A DNA stretch of 64,000 bases from Heliopora coerulea. Lineage: Eukaryota; Cnidaria; Anthozoa; Scleralcyonacea; Helioporidae. How positions within the stretch are numbered: position 1 is the first letter of the stretch; each line of letters opens with the position of its first letter. The stretch is taken from assembly GCA_030142905.1 (NCBI GenBank), contig JASJOG010000334.1:22501-86500 (forward strand), given 5' to 3'. The notes beneath the pieces were generated by a model that worked only from the letters and a program-made list of their open reading frames with translations, had not been told where the DNA came from and did no database searches. This document shows positions 10,334 to 19,982 of this stretch, in pieces. The position numbers and the translations under genes are program-made.

Positions 10334-10987
10334 ATGAAAAAATTTATTGTTTTCATAGAAGGAGATAGTAAAGAGATTACATTTGATGAGTCACTAGTTA
10401 TAGATAATGACGCATTTTTGTATGTAAAAACAGCATCCATATATTGGAATTACAACAATGTTTTTTCAGGTTATAATGACACAGTTGTTTATGGTCAGTC
10501 GAATATAAAATTTGAGCCTGGTTATTGGACTTTTGATTTAATTAAAAAGAAATTAGAAGGACTCAATGGAAATTTAACAATTACTGAAAACAAACATAAT
10601 AATACATGTTCAATATCGTCTGATTCAAATCTACAGTTAAAGAGATTCGGTGCGATACTCGGTTTTAGTAATAACACGACTATTAATCAACAAGCAACAA
10701 AGACCAGTAAAACATTAGACATTAATATAGGCTTAAAATATATAAAAATACAAAGTGATGCAATTGATAGATCATGTAGTATTGACAACCAAGGTAAAAA
10801 GAGTCACGTGATTCTAACTCTACCAATATCTTCACAAATATCAAAAGGAACAATAACACACCATAAAGATATTGAAAGTAAATTATCAATCAACAAAGGT
10901 GTTTACAATAAGCTAAACTTTAATATAATCGGAAATAACGGGAATAAGCAGTTCGGAAGTTTTCTTCTTGAATTTTATATAATGTAA
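10334..10987 (+). CDS. Penton / minor capsid protein candidate
   Basis: The start MKKFIVFIEG at 10334 follows catataatatacag; an upstream in-frame ATG exists at 10316. The 217-residue product is predicted to be beta-rich, with alternating hydrophobic strands and short turns, no membrane segment and a conserved-looking centre (FEPGYWTFDLIKKKLE, LQLKRFGAILGF). Length and beta character fit the single jelly-roll minor capsid (penton) protein of Polintons. The frame is intact and it heads the rightward block that also holds the integrase, capsid and ATPase genes. No direct family motif proves the call. Confidence 0.5.
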   Translation: MKKFIVFIEGDSKEITFDESLVIDNDAFLYVKTASIYWNYNNVFSGYNDTVVYGQSNIKFEPGYWTFDLIKKKLEGLNGNLTITENKHNNTCSISSDSNLQLKRFGAILGFSNNTTINQQATKTSKTLDINIGLKYIKIQSDAIDRSCSIDNQGKKSHVILTLPISSQISKGTITHHKDIESKLSINKGVYNKLNFNIIGNNGNKQFGSFLLEFYIM

Positions 10988-10991
10988 TAAT

Positions 10992-12089
10992 ATGGATAAG
11001 GATATTGAGTCAGAACAGGTATTAAGAGATATTTACTATAATCCTAAGACTGGTTAGCAATCCTCTGAAAGGTTATATCAGAAAGCATTGGAAGAAGGTA
11101 TTCCCGTAAGTAGAAACCAGGTAAAAGAGTGGTTAAAATCACAAGACACTTACACCAGATGTAAACCAATTGTTAGGAGACATAAGTTTAGACAAACTAA
11201 AGTAAACTATCTTGGTGAGCAGATACAAATGGACTTGGTTGATATGGTAAAATATAGAAACCAGAACAAAGGATATTATTGGATATTAACAGCTATTGAG
11301 ATCTTAAGTAGATACGCCTTTGCAATACCAGTTTACAGGAAAGACACTAACAATATGACAAAAGCTGTCACTGAGCTATTGAGGAAGTTTAAAGAGAGGT
11401 TTGGTGACTACCCTAATTTTGCACAGTTTGATGATGGTAAAGAATTCTACAATGTTGGTGTTAAAACATTATTGGAAAAACATGGTATTAAGTACTTCTC
11501 TATTAATAGCGACAAAAAAGCTGCTGTCGTTGAAAGATTTAACAGAACACTCAAGACCTTTATGTGGAAATATTTTTACAGTAAGGGAACATATAAATGG
11601 ATAGATATATTAGACGAGTTAGTGTATAATTACAACAATACCAAACATAGTGTTATATTAATGAAACCAAAAGATGTTAATAAAAAGAATGAAGATGAAG
11701 TATGGACAACATTATATGGCCATATCTATGCAGAGTCATCAATACGTAAATATAAAGTAGGAGAGACTGTCCGAATATCAAAATATAAAAGCACTTTTAC
11801 TAAAGGTTATGAAGCTAATTTTACTGAAGAACTGTTTAAAGTGGTCAAGGTTATACGTGGTGACCCAACAGTTTATGAAATAGAGGATTTAGAAGGTGAA
11901 CCAATTATTGGGAAATTCTATGAAGAGGAGCTATCAGCTGTTAATAAAAGGGATGATGTTTATAAGGTGGAGAAAATTCTTAAAAGAAAAAAAGTTAAGG
12001 GTAAAAAAATGGTTCTTGTTAAATGGTTAGGCTATGAAAGTAAACACAACTCTTGGATTCCAGAAAGTGATATACAAAATATCAAGTAA
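10992..12089 (+). pseudogene. Retrovirus-type integrase with chromodomain, one nonsense codon
   Basis: The integrase inserts the element into host DNA. The frame starts at ATG 10992, five bases after the preceding stop, and has an in-frame TAG at 11055-11057, then stays open to 12089. The catalytic core has the three acidic residues of the D,D-35-E triad: IQMDLVDMV, FAQFDDGKEF and AAVVERFNRTL. After a beta-rich linker the last 50 residues are a chromodomain (VYKVEKILKRKKVKG...MVLVKWLGY...SWIPESDI) with the aromatic residues expected for binding methylated histone tails. Chromodomains are known in Polinton integrases and may steer integration to particular chromatin. Starting at a later codon would still leave the whole core. 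Confidence 0.88.
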
Positions 12090-12101
12090 TATATATAAAT
12101 A

Positions 12102-13484
12102 ATGGCTGAAGGATTTGATGATCTAGAACTGGATGACTTCAATCAGAGGTATCCAGAGTATGATAATATGAATGATGAGCAGCTAGATTTTGAACATGAT
12201 CTACTTTCAAAAGAATGGAAAGATAATACTGAAGAACTTACAAGTGAAAAAAACATAGACTTAGCCAATAGACTGGCATATATCAACCATATACGAGATA
12301 AAAATCGAGTAGAGACATCATTTACCAGTAATGTTGATGGTAAAACTGTATCGATAACAAATAAAAATTCAACAGTTGAAGCTCCTGCTGTTGAATATGT
12401 GAAACTTAAAGAAGATTTCGACGACGTAAACCCCGACAATTTTGATCTGTCTTTCATGCAAGAAAGAGAAATCGAAGTCAGATTGAGTAAATTGAAGGAT
12501 TTTAACAAGGAGCTTGTAGAAAATGAGATCAAGAGAACTAAACTAATTAATGAAAAAATAAAGCGTCTAACTGGTAAGACGTTAAGTAATAATGAGGTCT
12601 CGAGAAGAATCGTCAACAGAACATATGTGACTGATAGTGGCTCTATATTATTCAAACCAATAGGTAAAAATGGTGAATACATTAGGTCAAAACTCATTCT
12701 TAAACCTTCCAGAGATGGTAAAAGATTGGTTTACAGTAAGGATCAATTAAGTAAAAATGCAATCACTCAGTTCAAGGAACTAGTGAGTAAACTAGATAAG
12801 GCAAGTGAAGAGGAGATAGAAGATGATGAGCAATTTGAAACATCAATAAACGACTTTCCATTACTAGATACCAGTAGAGAATATACTAACATCAATGGTT
12901 TAACAGAAGAAGAAAATAGAGAGTTAGAAGGTGTTCTAGACCCTAACCAATCAATCATTCCAGAATCAAGGGTAGGTAGTAATGGTGCGCTGCAATTACA
13001 AGCAGATCATTTTCAAGATACATTAAATAAAACAATTGAACTGAGAGATGAAACAGAAAACCCCGACGAGTACATAGAGCTTGAAGAACGAATAATAGGA
13101 CTACGTGAGGCAAGAGATAAGACACTCCAACAAAGGGAGATTGAAGAAGTAAGAGAGCAACAGGAGGAAGACATACCAAGATTACAGAAGTTCAAAGAAT
13201 GGGCAAAGGAGAATATTGCTGGACTGTCAGCATTGGCAATCTCTGTTGCTGGGATCATAACAACTATCATCGTCGGTGCACGTACAGCTATCTATCAGGG
13301 AGCGAGAGCAACGGGTAAGTTCGCTAAGGCAGTGGCAGAACTAAGTAAGAAAGTATGATCATTATTAGGGCCTTTATTGAATGTCATCTCTCAAGTTATT
13401 TCACTAGGTGCTAAAGGTCTAGCGTGGTTATCTAGTAATCTATGGCTATTGGCTATTGCACTGAGATGGTTCATATATGATTAA
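12102..13484 (+). pseudogene. Acidic coiled-coil protein with C-terminal membrane segments, TGA-interrupted
   Basis: The ATG follows taatatatataaata. The first 418 residues are acidic and coiled-coil rich and end with a membrane segment (IAGLSALAISVAGIITTIIV) and a basic stretch. A TGA at 13356-13358 closes the frame, but the same frame continues open for 41 more codons with a second hydrophobic helix (ISLGAKGLAWLSSNLWLLAI), ending at 13482-13484. I read this as one protein with a nonsense mutation; stop-codon readthrough is the alternative. Its place beside the capsid gene suggests a virion or membrane-remodelling protein, with no recognised domain. Confidence 0.6.
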
Positions 13485-13523
13485 TATAAACAAAAGAGGA
13501 AATAGAATATATATTATTATATA

Positions 13524-14762
13524 ATGAACAAAACAGAATCAGAACTAAATCCTGGTTTTAGGAGAAGTAATATGTCCTCATTTAAAGGTGATAGAACAAG
13601 GCATGTTGTAACTATGAATCCAAATAAAGCAAATCCAGAAGAGGAAATTGACATAGACGTTCCCAAACTAAAAGAGTCATCTTGTCGAGTACCTGGGTCC
13701 CTTCATTTAATTTATAATATTAATATCACAGGCACTAAAACCCACTTTATGAACAACCTATCTAAAGTATTACAAAAGAGACTACAGATCCGCATTGCTG
13801 GGGAGACGGTATATGATTGTGGTGGTGAGAGTATCTACTCCATCTATAAAGACTTGTGGAAGACTACTTCTCAGAGAACTGATAGTATCGAGTATGGGTT
13901 ATGTAACCAAAACCTTCGTAAACTTTTCTGTAAAGATGACAGTGGTGCATCTTCAGATAGCAATCAGAAAGTCTCAGATGCTTTGATATACAGTATCTTC
14001 TCAAATAAACAGAAATTATCTGTTCATCGCATACTAAGAGATCATGGTCTTTATGCTCCTTTCCAAATGAATAATAATATAATATACATATTTTCTCTAC
14101 CTAAATCAAGTGATATTCTAATAGCACAACCGGGAGAAACGCTAGGGAGTTACAGCTTAACGAACTTACAACTTGAATATGAAACAATTGATAACCCAGA
14201 TATTGCTGATAGAATCACATCGCTTTACAGAACAGGTAGAAGTCTATCTTTCGAGCACGTTACTCTAATGAAAACCACAATATGGTCAGCATCAAGTACT
14301 CTGATAAACGAAAATATCAACGTACCAAGGAAATCCATGAAGGCAATTGTCCTTCTATTCACCAAAGCGTCAATAACAGAGTGTGAAGAGTATTTGTACC
14401 CTAATATCACTAGCGTCAAAATCACAGTTGAAGGTGTACCTAATATGGTATATAGCCAAGGGTTACCACAATCGAGACTATACGATGAGGCAAAGCGTCT
14501 TTTCAGTGATAAGCAAGAAAGAGATCAATATATTACAGTAGATGTTTTCTTTAAGGATAAATTTGCCCTTGTTATTGATCTTAGAAGTCATGAAGAAGTT
14601 AATAAAACTGCCCATGGGAAAAAAATTGTAAATACACAGTCAGGAGTACTTCTAGAAATCACTAAAAAGGCACACACTGGGAATATTAACTGCAACATTT
14701 TTGTTGTTAGTGACGGTCTTGTCAACTTTGTTAATAACGATCTACAGAGTATTCAATACTAA
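13524..14762 (+). CDS. Major capsid protein candidate (double jelly-roll)
   Basis: A 412-residue intact frame whose ATG follows atatattattatata. It is beta-rich, with the layout expected for a double jelly-roll capsid protein: an N-terminal arm, a first beta domain (SLHLIYNINITGTK...RLQIRIAGETVYDCGG), a helical insertion, and a second beta domain ending in a Cys-containing strand pair (GNINCNIFVVSDGLVNFVN). It lies directly upstream of the packaging ATPase, the usual Polinton arrangement. The call rests on size, order and strand pattern plus a remembered resemblance of the C-terminal motif to adintovirus/Polinton hexons. A structure prediction would settle it. Confidence 0.6.
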   Translation: MNKTESELNPGFRRSNMSSFKGDRTRHVVTMNPNKANPEEEIDIDVPKLKESSCRVPGSLHLIYNINITGTKTHFMNNLSKVLQKRLQIRIAGETVYDCGGESIYSIYKDLWKTTSQRTDSIEYGLCNQNLRKLFCKDDSGASSDSNQKVSDALIYSIFSNKQKLSVHRILRDHGLYAPFQMNNNIIYIFSLPKSSDILIAQPGETLGSYSLTNLQLEYETIDNPDIADRITSLYRTGRSLSFEHVTLMKTTIWSASSTLINENINVPRKSMKAIVLLFTKASITECEEYLYPNITSVKITVEGVPNMVYSQGLPQSRLYDEAKRLFSDKQERDQYITVDVFFKDKFALVIDLRSHEEVNKTAHGKKIVNTQSGVLLEITKKAHTGNINCNIFVVSDGLVNFVNNDLQSIQY

Positions 14763-14777
14763 ACATTGTCTATATTA

Positions 14778-15373
14778 ATGAAAACACCTTTCAACATGAT
14801 CATTACTGGTATGACAAACTGTGGTAAAACATTTTTCTTACTAGAGATGATAGAAAAAAATATAAAAATCATTTCGTCTATATTGTTCTGGTATGCCCTA
14901 CACTATCATGGAATAAAACCTACATGGAATGGAAATACATAAGTGATAATGATGTGATGACAATAGAGTGTGAACAAGATGATGTTGATAAGATTGTACA
15001 TATTGTTTCTGAGGTCTATAAAGGAACAAATACTCTCATCATTTTAGACGATTGTGCCTCTAGTAACGATATTAAAAATAGAACAAGTGAGTTAGTCAAA
15101 TTAGCATTCTCAGCAAGACATTTTGGGTTATCTACTATCGTAATCACTTAACAATTAACGTCCATAGCTAAACCATATCGTGAGAATATCAGTATGTTAG
15201 TAAATTTTTATAACACAAACCGAAATGACATGAGGAGTATTACTGATGAATATCTTTATGGACTAGATAAGAATGAGATCAATGAAATTGTCAATAAATT
15301 AAAAAATAACAAGTACGCAAGATTAGAAATCGATTTACACCACCCTTATGATTACAGAGTAGTCATTCCGTGA
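14778..15373 (+). pseudogene. A32-like genome-packaging ATPase, broken
   Basis: This is the FtsK/HerA-type ATPase that would pump DNA into capsids. The ATG at 14778 follows gtctatatta. Walker A is ITGMTNCGKT (near 14805-14834) and Walker B is LIILDD (near 15035-15052). A frameshift lies in the A7 run at 14854-14860, since the frame that is homologous downstream is offset by one base. An in-frame TAA follows at 15149-15151, after the typical STIVIT strand, and the frame then continues to the natural TGA at 15371-15373. About 198 codons in total, short as usual for Polinton ATPases. Not functional as read. Confidence 0.85.
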
Positions 15374-15402
15374 GATAACAAAACATATGCTATAATATAA
15401 AG

Positions 15403-15885
15403 ATGCCAAAACGCAAGAAGAAGAACCCTGAAACCATTGGTGACCTTATTGACGAAATAAAATCCGCAAACCAAACAATCAATGAAGAAATAGAATCCGC
15501 AAACCAAACAATTAATGAAGAAAATAACACAAAAACAGAGCAGGAAGATTATGAAAAAAGAAATGTACTTCTAAGATTAGCTGAAGACGGAGAGTTGGAT
15601 AAATCTGTGGCATATATAAAAAAGGCCAATCAAAAGGTTATTGATAAACTACATTCAGAGTATGAAAGAAAAAGAATGCAGAAGGCCAATAAATTCCTAA
15701 CCGACTTACTAATCAGTAAATTCTCCAGTACATTAGGCGGTCTAGATGCCATTGATGACCCCGAAGAACTATGCAAAGAGCTGAAGAAAGATGAATTGTT
15801 AAAGAGAGATGTATACTCTATAGTCGAGACCATTTCACCTTACATCCCATTACTTGGCTTCCTTACTGGTAGTATAATTAGCTAG
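15403..15885 (+). CDS. Coiled-coil protein, last gene of the rightward block
   Basis: A 160-residue frame starting at MPKRKKKNPE behind gctataatataaag. It has a basic N-terminus, a near-perfect internal direct repeat of about 12 residues (SANQTINEE, twice), a charged coiled coil and a weakly hydrophobic C-terminal helix. No domain recognised. Intact. Confidence 0.6.
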   Translation: MPKRKKKNPETIGDLIDEIKSANQTINEEIESANQTINEENNTKTEQEDYEKRNVLLRLAEDGELDKSVAYIKKANQKVIDKLHSEYERKRMQKANKFLTDLLISKFSSTLGGLDAIDDPEELCKELKKDELLKRDVYSIVETISPYIPLLGFLTGSIIS

Positions 15886-15961
15886 ACATGTTTATAAACA
15901 CAAATATGAACCTAAAGAGGAAGTTAATGAATGAAGTATCATATTTTAAAAGAGTTCATTA

Positions 15962-16525
15962 CAGGATCCTTTAGAATGAAAACTGTTCTAAGAGATCACG
16001 CCTTGACAGCCATAAATTACGCTTCTATCAACCTTGAAGTCCATGATTCTATTCACAACAGCTGTTTAAAATGCCGTGATCATATGGGGATTGTTAGGGA
16101 TTGGTGCTGTGCTATTATTATGATCATATGGGGATTGTTCCCTTAAAGCCAAGGGCCATCGCTCGCTTTGCTCGCTTTTCCCACCAATACCCTTGGGTTT
16201 TTTGGCGACTGTGCATCCTCCTCCCCTGCTCATTTGTTAGTACTTTGCGCTTCGCAGAAGTCCAAACGGCTCTGCGCTGCCGAGGATGCTTTGTCGCAAT
16301 CCATAGGGGTCATAGCAAAAAATCATATGATTGTGTCAATTATTTGATTTTGAAAGATGAAAAAGTGAAGTGGGTAACGATTTATGGATGAAAAAAAGTG
16401 GGGTTATGACATAATTGATCACTCGCTATAAAAAACCCCTTGAATCGACTCTGAGTATCATATTTGAAAAAATGAGCTGTAAGAGAAAGAGTGAAAAAAA
16501 CGATGGTGACTTTTCGCGGTTACAG
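15962..16525 (-). repeat. Right terminal inverted repeat of the Polinton
   Basis: Inverted copy of 58-622. Matching starts at ggatcctttagaatgaaaac and ends at cgcggttacag. Differences from the left copy are scattered substitutions and a few single-base indels. Confidence 0.92.
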
Positions 16526-16531
16526 CATATG
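16526..16531. repeat. Right target-site duplication of the Polinton
   Basis: Reads catatg against aatatg at the left border; see 52-57. Confidence 0.5.
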
Positions 16532-17497
16532 TAGTATAAACCATGAGCACAAAGCGATGAAAGCAGACGTTGTCCTTAACTACTGAGAAGTTTCAAAAGA
16601 AATAGATTTATATACCATATATAGAACATATTTTGTTTACTGATGGAAAATAAAGTTATAAATGAGATGAAATAGGTTTGAAACCAAGAGGAACCCTCTC
16701 GAGCATTCTTTTCAATCTTATACCAGGTGATAAAAATGTCTGCAAAGAATTTGAGTTGACTTATTTGCGTATCAAACGACAACTGTAGAGTAATAGTTGT
16801 ATTGTTGGTTTTAAAGAAGTTTCAAACCATGTGGCTTTGGGTTTATTTTGTAAAACGATTTAGCTTCAAAATCAAACAAAAAAAAAGTAGAAATGTAGAG
16901 GTATGATGTCTTTTAGGTCTCTCGTCTAGAATATTTACAACCTTTATATTTCTTCTTAAATTGTCAACATAGCGCAATTTAAATGGAAACGTGCGTTGTA
17001 GTTTTTACCGAACGAATATCTACTTTCATAAAAACGATAAAGACTAGTTACAAGTCAAAACTGGAATGATGTAAGTGCTGAATGCAAGAAAGACCGACAA
17101 AAGTTTTACCGAGGATTAAGGCGAAGTGTGGGTCGGAAAAACTTCTAAAATGTAAAGGCGTGAAAAAGCGGGAAGGTGAATTACATCACTTCCAAATGCA
17201 TGGATTGAATTTTAATGTTACTCAAAAAAGTGGTTGAAAAATATTTACCATTAAGATTAGACGGTGTCATTACCTGTCTATTTCAGATTAAAAGAAACGA
17301 ATTGACAACAGACCAGGGAAAACTGCAGTGAACTGGGCATTTTTATCAAATTTTCAGGTAATCATTCAAAGAGGTTTTAACCTATATTATTTATTTTTAC
17401 ATTTGTAGGAGTGTGTCCAGCTTACAGTCTTGATATACGACAGATTTTGTTTAAGTTCTCCGATAGAACGGTAAGTTACTCTTACTGCTGGTATCAA
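16532..17497. other. Unannotated AT-rich host DNA
   Basis: No convincing coding frame, repeat or RNA seen between the Polinton and the LTR element. The last five bases (atcaa) are the target duplication of the LTR element. Confidence 0.6.
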
Positions 17498-17690
17498 TGT
17501 GGTGGATTTACCTCCAGATTGTAAACACAAATTTATTTCTCCACTTCGTCAAACGTCTTCACTGTTACAAGCTATGTTTTCCCGGCTGAAATATGTTGTT
17601 CTCACGCTACTTGAGGGTCACACCCCATTACTAGTTATTTAACTATATTATTAACGCAATATTAACTCGTCCCTTAAATATAGCGTCACA
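17498..17690 (-). repeat. 3' LTR
   Basis: 193 bp, TG...CA ends, paired with 23406-23598. The minus-strand reading begins tgtgacgctata, directly after the polypurine tract. Confidence 0.85.
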
Positions 17691-17704
17691 TATCCCCCCT
17701 TTTC
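17691..17704 (-). other. Polypurine tract
   Basis: On the minus strand gagaaaaggggggata lies directly before the 3' LTR, as needed for plus-strand priming. Confidence 0.7.
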
Positions 17705-17941
17705 TCCAAGGACAAAACTTCTGTTTTGTTCTTAATGTTCTTAATATAAAAAAATGATTTATTGCAGTGTATAAGTCTTGCCAAAACATGTATTCTATTT
17801 AAAAGATTTGTCATTTACTTGAAGTTTATTTTTACTGTGGTGCTTATTGGGATCTATGGATCTGTCAAATGAGCAGTCAACATGTATTCATTCATTTATT
17901 CATCTGGTCTAACCACATTATTTTGCATATTTAATCTTCAG

Positions 17942-18027
17942 ATGATTCAGGTCCTTGTGTGGATGTTGGCCAGTTTTTAAGTAGTCTGCAACTTTCTCAT
18001 CTGAATGATATCTTTCAACAGGAGCAG
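17942..18027 (+). CDS. SAM-domain exon, first half (partial gene)
   Basis: The 86-nt exon has an acceptor (ttaatcttcag) and a donor (gagcag/gtttgt) and ends in phase 0. It encodes VDVGQFLSSLQLSHLNDIF followed by QQEQ, the first two helices of a SAM domain. It joins in frame to the exon at 18431. Both lie inside the LTR element on the opposite strand. The resemblance is to tankyrase-type SAM domains. No further exons of the parent gene were recognised nearby, so this looks like a gene fragment. Confidence 0.6.
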
Positions 18028-18430
18028 GTTTGTTCTTCACTCACAAGTTTTACTGACCACTACTGCTGTGGTTACTGCTATCACTGCCATTGTAATTTTA
18101 ATGGCTGGTGTTGTTTTGTTAGCATGGTGGTTGTTCCTGCAGTTACTATATTTTGATCAATTTCTTGCCAAGGGTTGCAACAAAAGGGGCTATAGCCTGA
18201 AATATTTCTGACAAGGGGTTAAGATCCCTTGATAGTTTAAAGCTTATGCTAAGAACTTGCTCAGTACCTTGAATGATAGTGGAATACACATACTTGGTCT
18301 ACTTTTTGCAAGAATTATCCATCCTATATCAAACATGTTTACTAGCCAATGTCTCTAGCTGCTATACTGTTAACTGTAATATCTTCTGTTTCACCTTCTA
18401 AGCACCACTAATTTCATCCCATTTGTGTAG

Positions 18431-18553
18431 GTCACATGGAGTGTTCTTTCTCACATGGGAGACAGTGAACTCAAAGAAATTGGCATCAGTGCTTTTGGCC
18501 ATCGATTCAAAACACCAAAAGCTGTGAGAGAGGTTGACCAAATAAGGGGCCAG
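18431..18553 (+). CDS. SAM-domain exon, second half (partial gene)
   Basis: The 123-nt exon has an acceptor (atttgtgtag) and a donor (ggccag/gtaaaa), phase 0 at both ends. It encodes SHMGDSELKEIGISAFGHR and a following helix (KTPKAVREVDQI), the second half of a SAM domain with the conserved MGDSELKEIGI core. Joined to 17942-18027 it gives one continuous domain of about 65 residues. The intervening 403 bases behave as an intron, so the source was genomic DNA rather than a processed mRNA. Confidence 0.65.
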
Positions 18554-19340
18554 GTAAAACATTTGTTGCTTTTCACTTTATTTTCTTCAAAATGAAGACC
18601 CAAATGTTTGTAAATGAATTTTTGTTGACGTGGAAATGGCATGGGTAACTTACCGTAAAGTGAACTTCATACGCTGAGTTTAAGTCATGCCTTTGTTTCA
18701 AAGTCATGAGGGAGGGGCTGGGGGCTTTAGCCCCTACACTTTTTAGCACAGTTAAAAGATAAGAAAGTTTGAAAAGGCTTCAGTCACTGGTAGACCATTT
18801 CTAAGCCAGACGAATCTTCAGGGTACCCAGGATGACGTATTCAATTTTAATGTTTCCTCAGTAAGAACATCACCAGTTGCAAGCTGTAGTAAGCTAGCAC
18901 ATCATCTATTCTAGGATGTCCCATAACCTGTCTTATTGCATACATTTCCCTAATGTGATGACAGCTTACTGTAGATTTCAACTGCAACATTCATTTTATG
19001 TGTTGAGATTCTCCAGTTAGATAAATTCTTGTTGGAAAATCTGTCGTTCTAGAGTCCTGTAATGTTTTTAGTCTTGAACTCATACTCGGTTTGGACTCAG
19101 GCTTGGTTTACATTGGCAGCGTAAAAAATTTGTTCAATTTTCTCAGCTAGATAGAAAATCTAGATTGCCAATTATTTCTCTTGTATAACACATTTATTTT
19201 TGCAGTTCACCACTCAATTGTGGTTAATGATAACAAAAACGGTTACAAGACCTTTTTGAATTGTTATGTATAAAGATGAGATGGACTAAAAATCATGATT
19301 TGACCCTGCTTGTGATCTTCATGGTTTTTGTTAAAATGTC
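18554..19340. other. Non-retroviral filler next to the truncated reverse transcriptase
   Basis: No coding match seen on either strand. The junction with the reverse transcriptase lies somewhere near 19300-19350, where the minus-strand reading loses resemblance after the LDD active-site motif. Confidence 0.4.
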
Positions 19341-19344
19341 TCTC

Positions 19345-19944
19345 AAAATCCAGGATATCGAATCTAATATCATCCAAAAATGCTGCTGTAAATTCCTCCG
19401 ATCCTCTTAGAATACCATCCTCCATCTTTTAGGAAGTGGGCGGGGCGCCATGAAGGCCGAACGACATCGTTATAAACTAATAAAGTCCGAACAGTGTAAT
19501 GAATGCCGTTTTCTTTCTGAATTGGTCATTTAAGGGTACCTGCCAATATCCTCGGATAAGGTCGAGCGTCGAGATCTACATCGCTTTTCCCAATTGATCA
19601 ATAATGTCGTCAATTCTAGCTATCGGATAGGCATCAAAACTGGAGATCTTGTTTAGCTTTCTAAAATCCACACAAAACCGTTGTGTTCCGTCCTTCTTGG
19701 GAACCATGACAACTGGGGATGCCCAATAGCTTTTTGAAGGTTGTATCACTCCCATTTCTTCCATCTTCTGAAGTTCTCTCCGCATTTCCTCTCGCTGTGC
19801 GAACGGTATTCTGTATGGGGCTTGGCGTATTGGAACTGCATTACCTGTTTCAATGTGGTGTACTGCCTTGTCAGTACGACCTTGTTTTTCTTGAATAACG
19901 TCACTGTATTCTTGTAGGAGTCGATTCATTTCCCTTTGGTTCAC
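19345..19944 (-). pseudogene. Truncated Gypsy-type reverse transcriptase
   Basis: The minus-strand reading has the Gypsy N-terminal motifs IRQAPYRIPFAQREEM, GVIQPSKSYWASPVVMVPKK and RFCVDFRKLN, then a stop at 19576-19578. Reading on in the same frame gives STLDLIRGYWQVPL, then FGLHGAP and a degraded FLDDI catalytic motif with further stops. Thumb, connection and RNase H regions are absent. It lies downstream of the integrase in the minus-strand sense, which defines the unusual pol order. Confidence 0.85.
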
Positions 19945-19982
19945 TTGGAGATTGTTATTGATAGTTATTTCCTAGTCTGTAT

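Larger units (their letters stand above)
58..16525. mobile_element. Polinton/Maverick-class virus-like DNA transposon
   Basis: A 16.5-kb element bounded by inverted repeats of about 565 bp. It holds the hallmark Polinton gene set: protein-primed-type DNA polymerase B, retrovirus-like integrase with chromodomain, A32-like packaging ATPase, and candidate major and minor capsid proteins. Genes form two divergent blocks, leftward from 10307 to 656 and rightward from 10334 to 15885, tightly packed with gaps of 0-40 bases. Four in-frame stops and seven frame breaks are spread over the polymerase, zinc-ribbon, integrase, ATPase and membrane-protein genes, while the capsid candidate and several small genes are open. 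No adenovirus-like maturation protease was recognised. The overall family call is firm; autonomy of this copy is unlikely unless the breaks are sequencing errors. Confidence 0.93.

Noticed and set aside
656..15373. Alternative genetic code suggested by in-frame stops in Polinton genes
   Set aside because: All three stop codons occur, each once or twice, while intact neighbouring genes use normal stops; mutation explains them.
18005..18211. Short hydrophobic frame resembling a membrane protein
   Set aside because: It lies in the intron between the two SAM exons and begins inside the first one in another frame.
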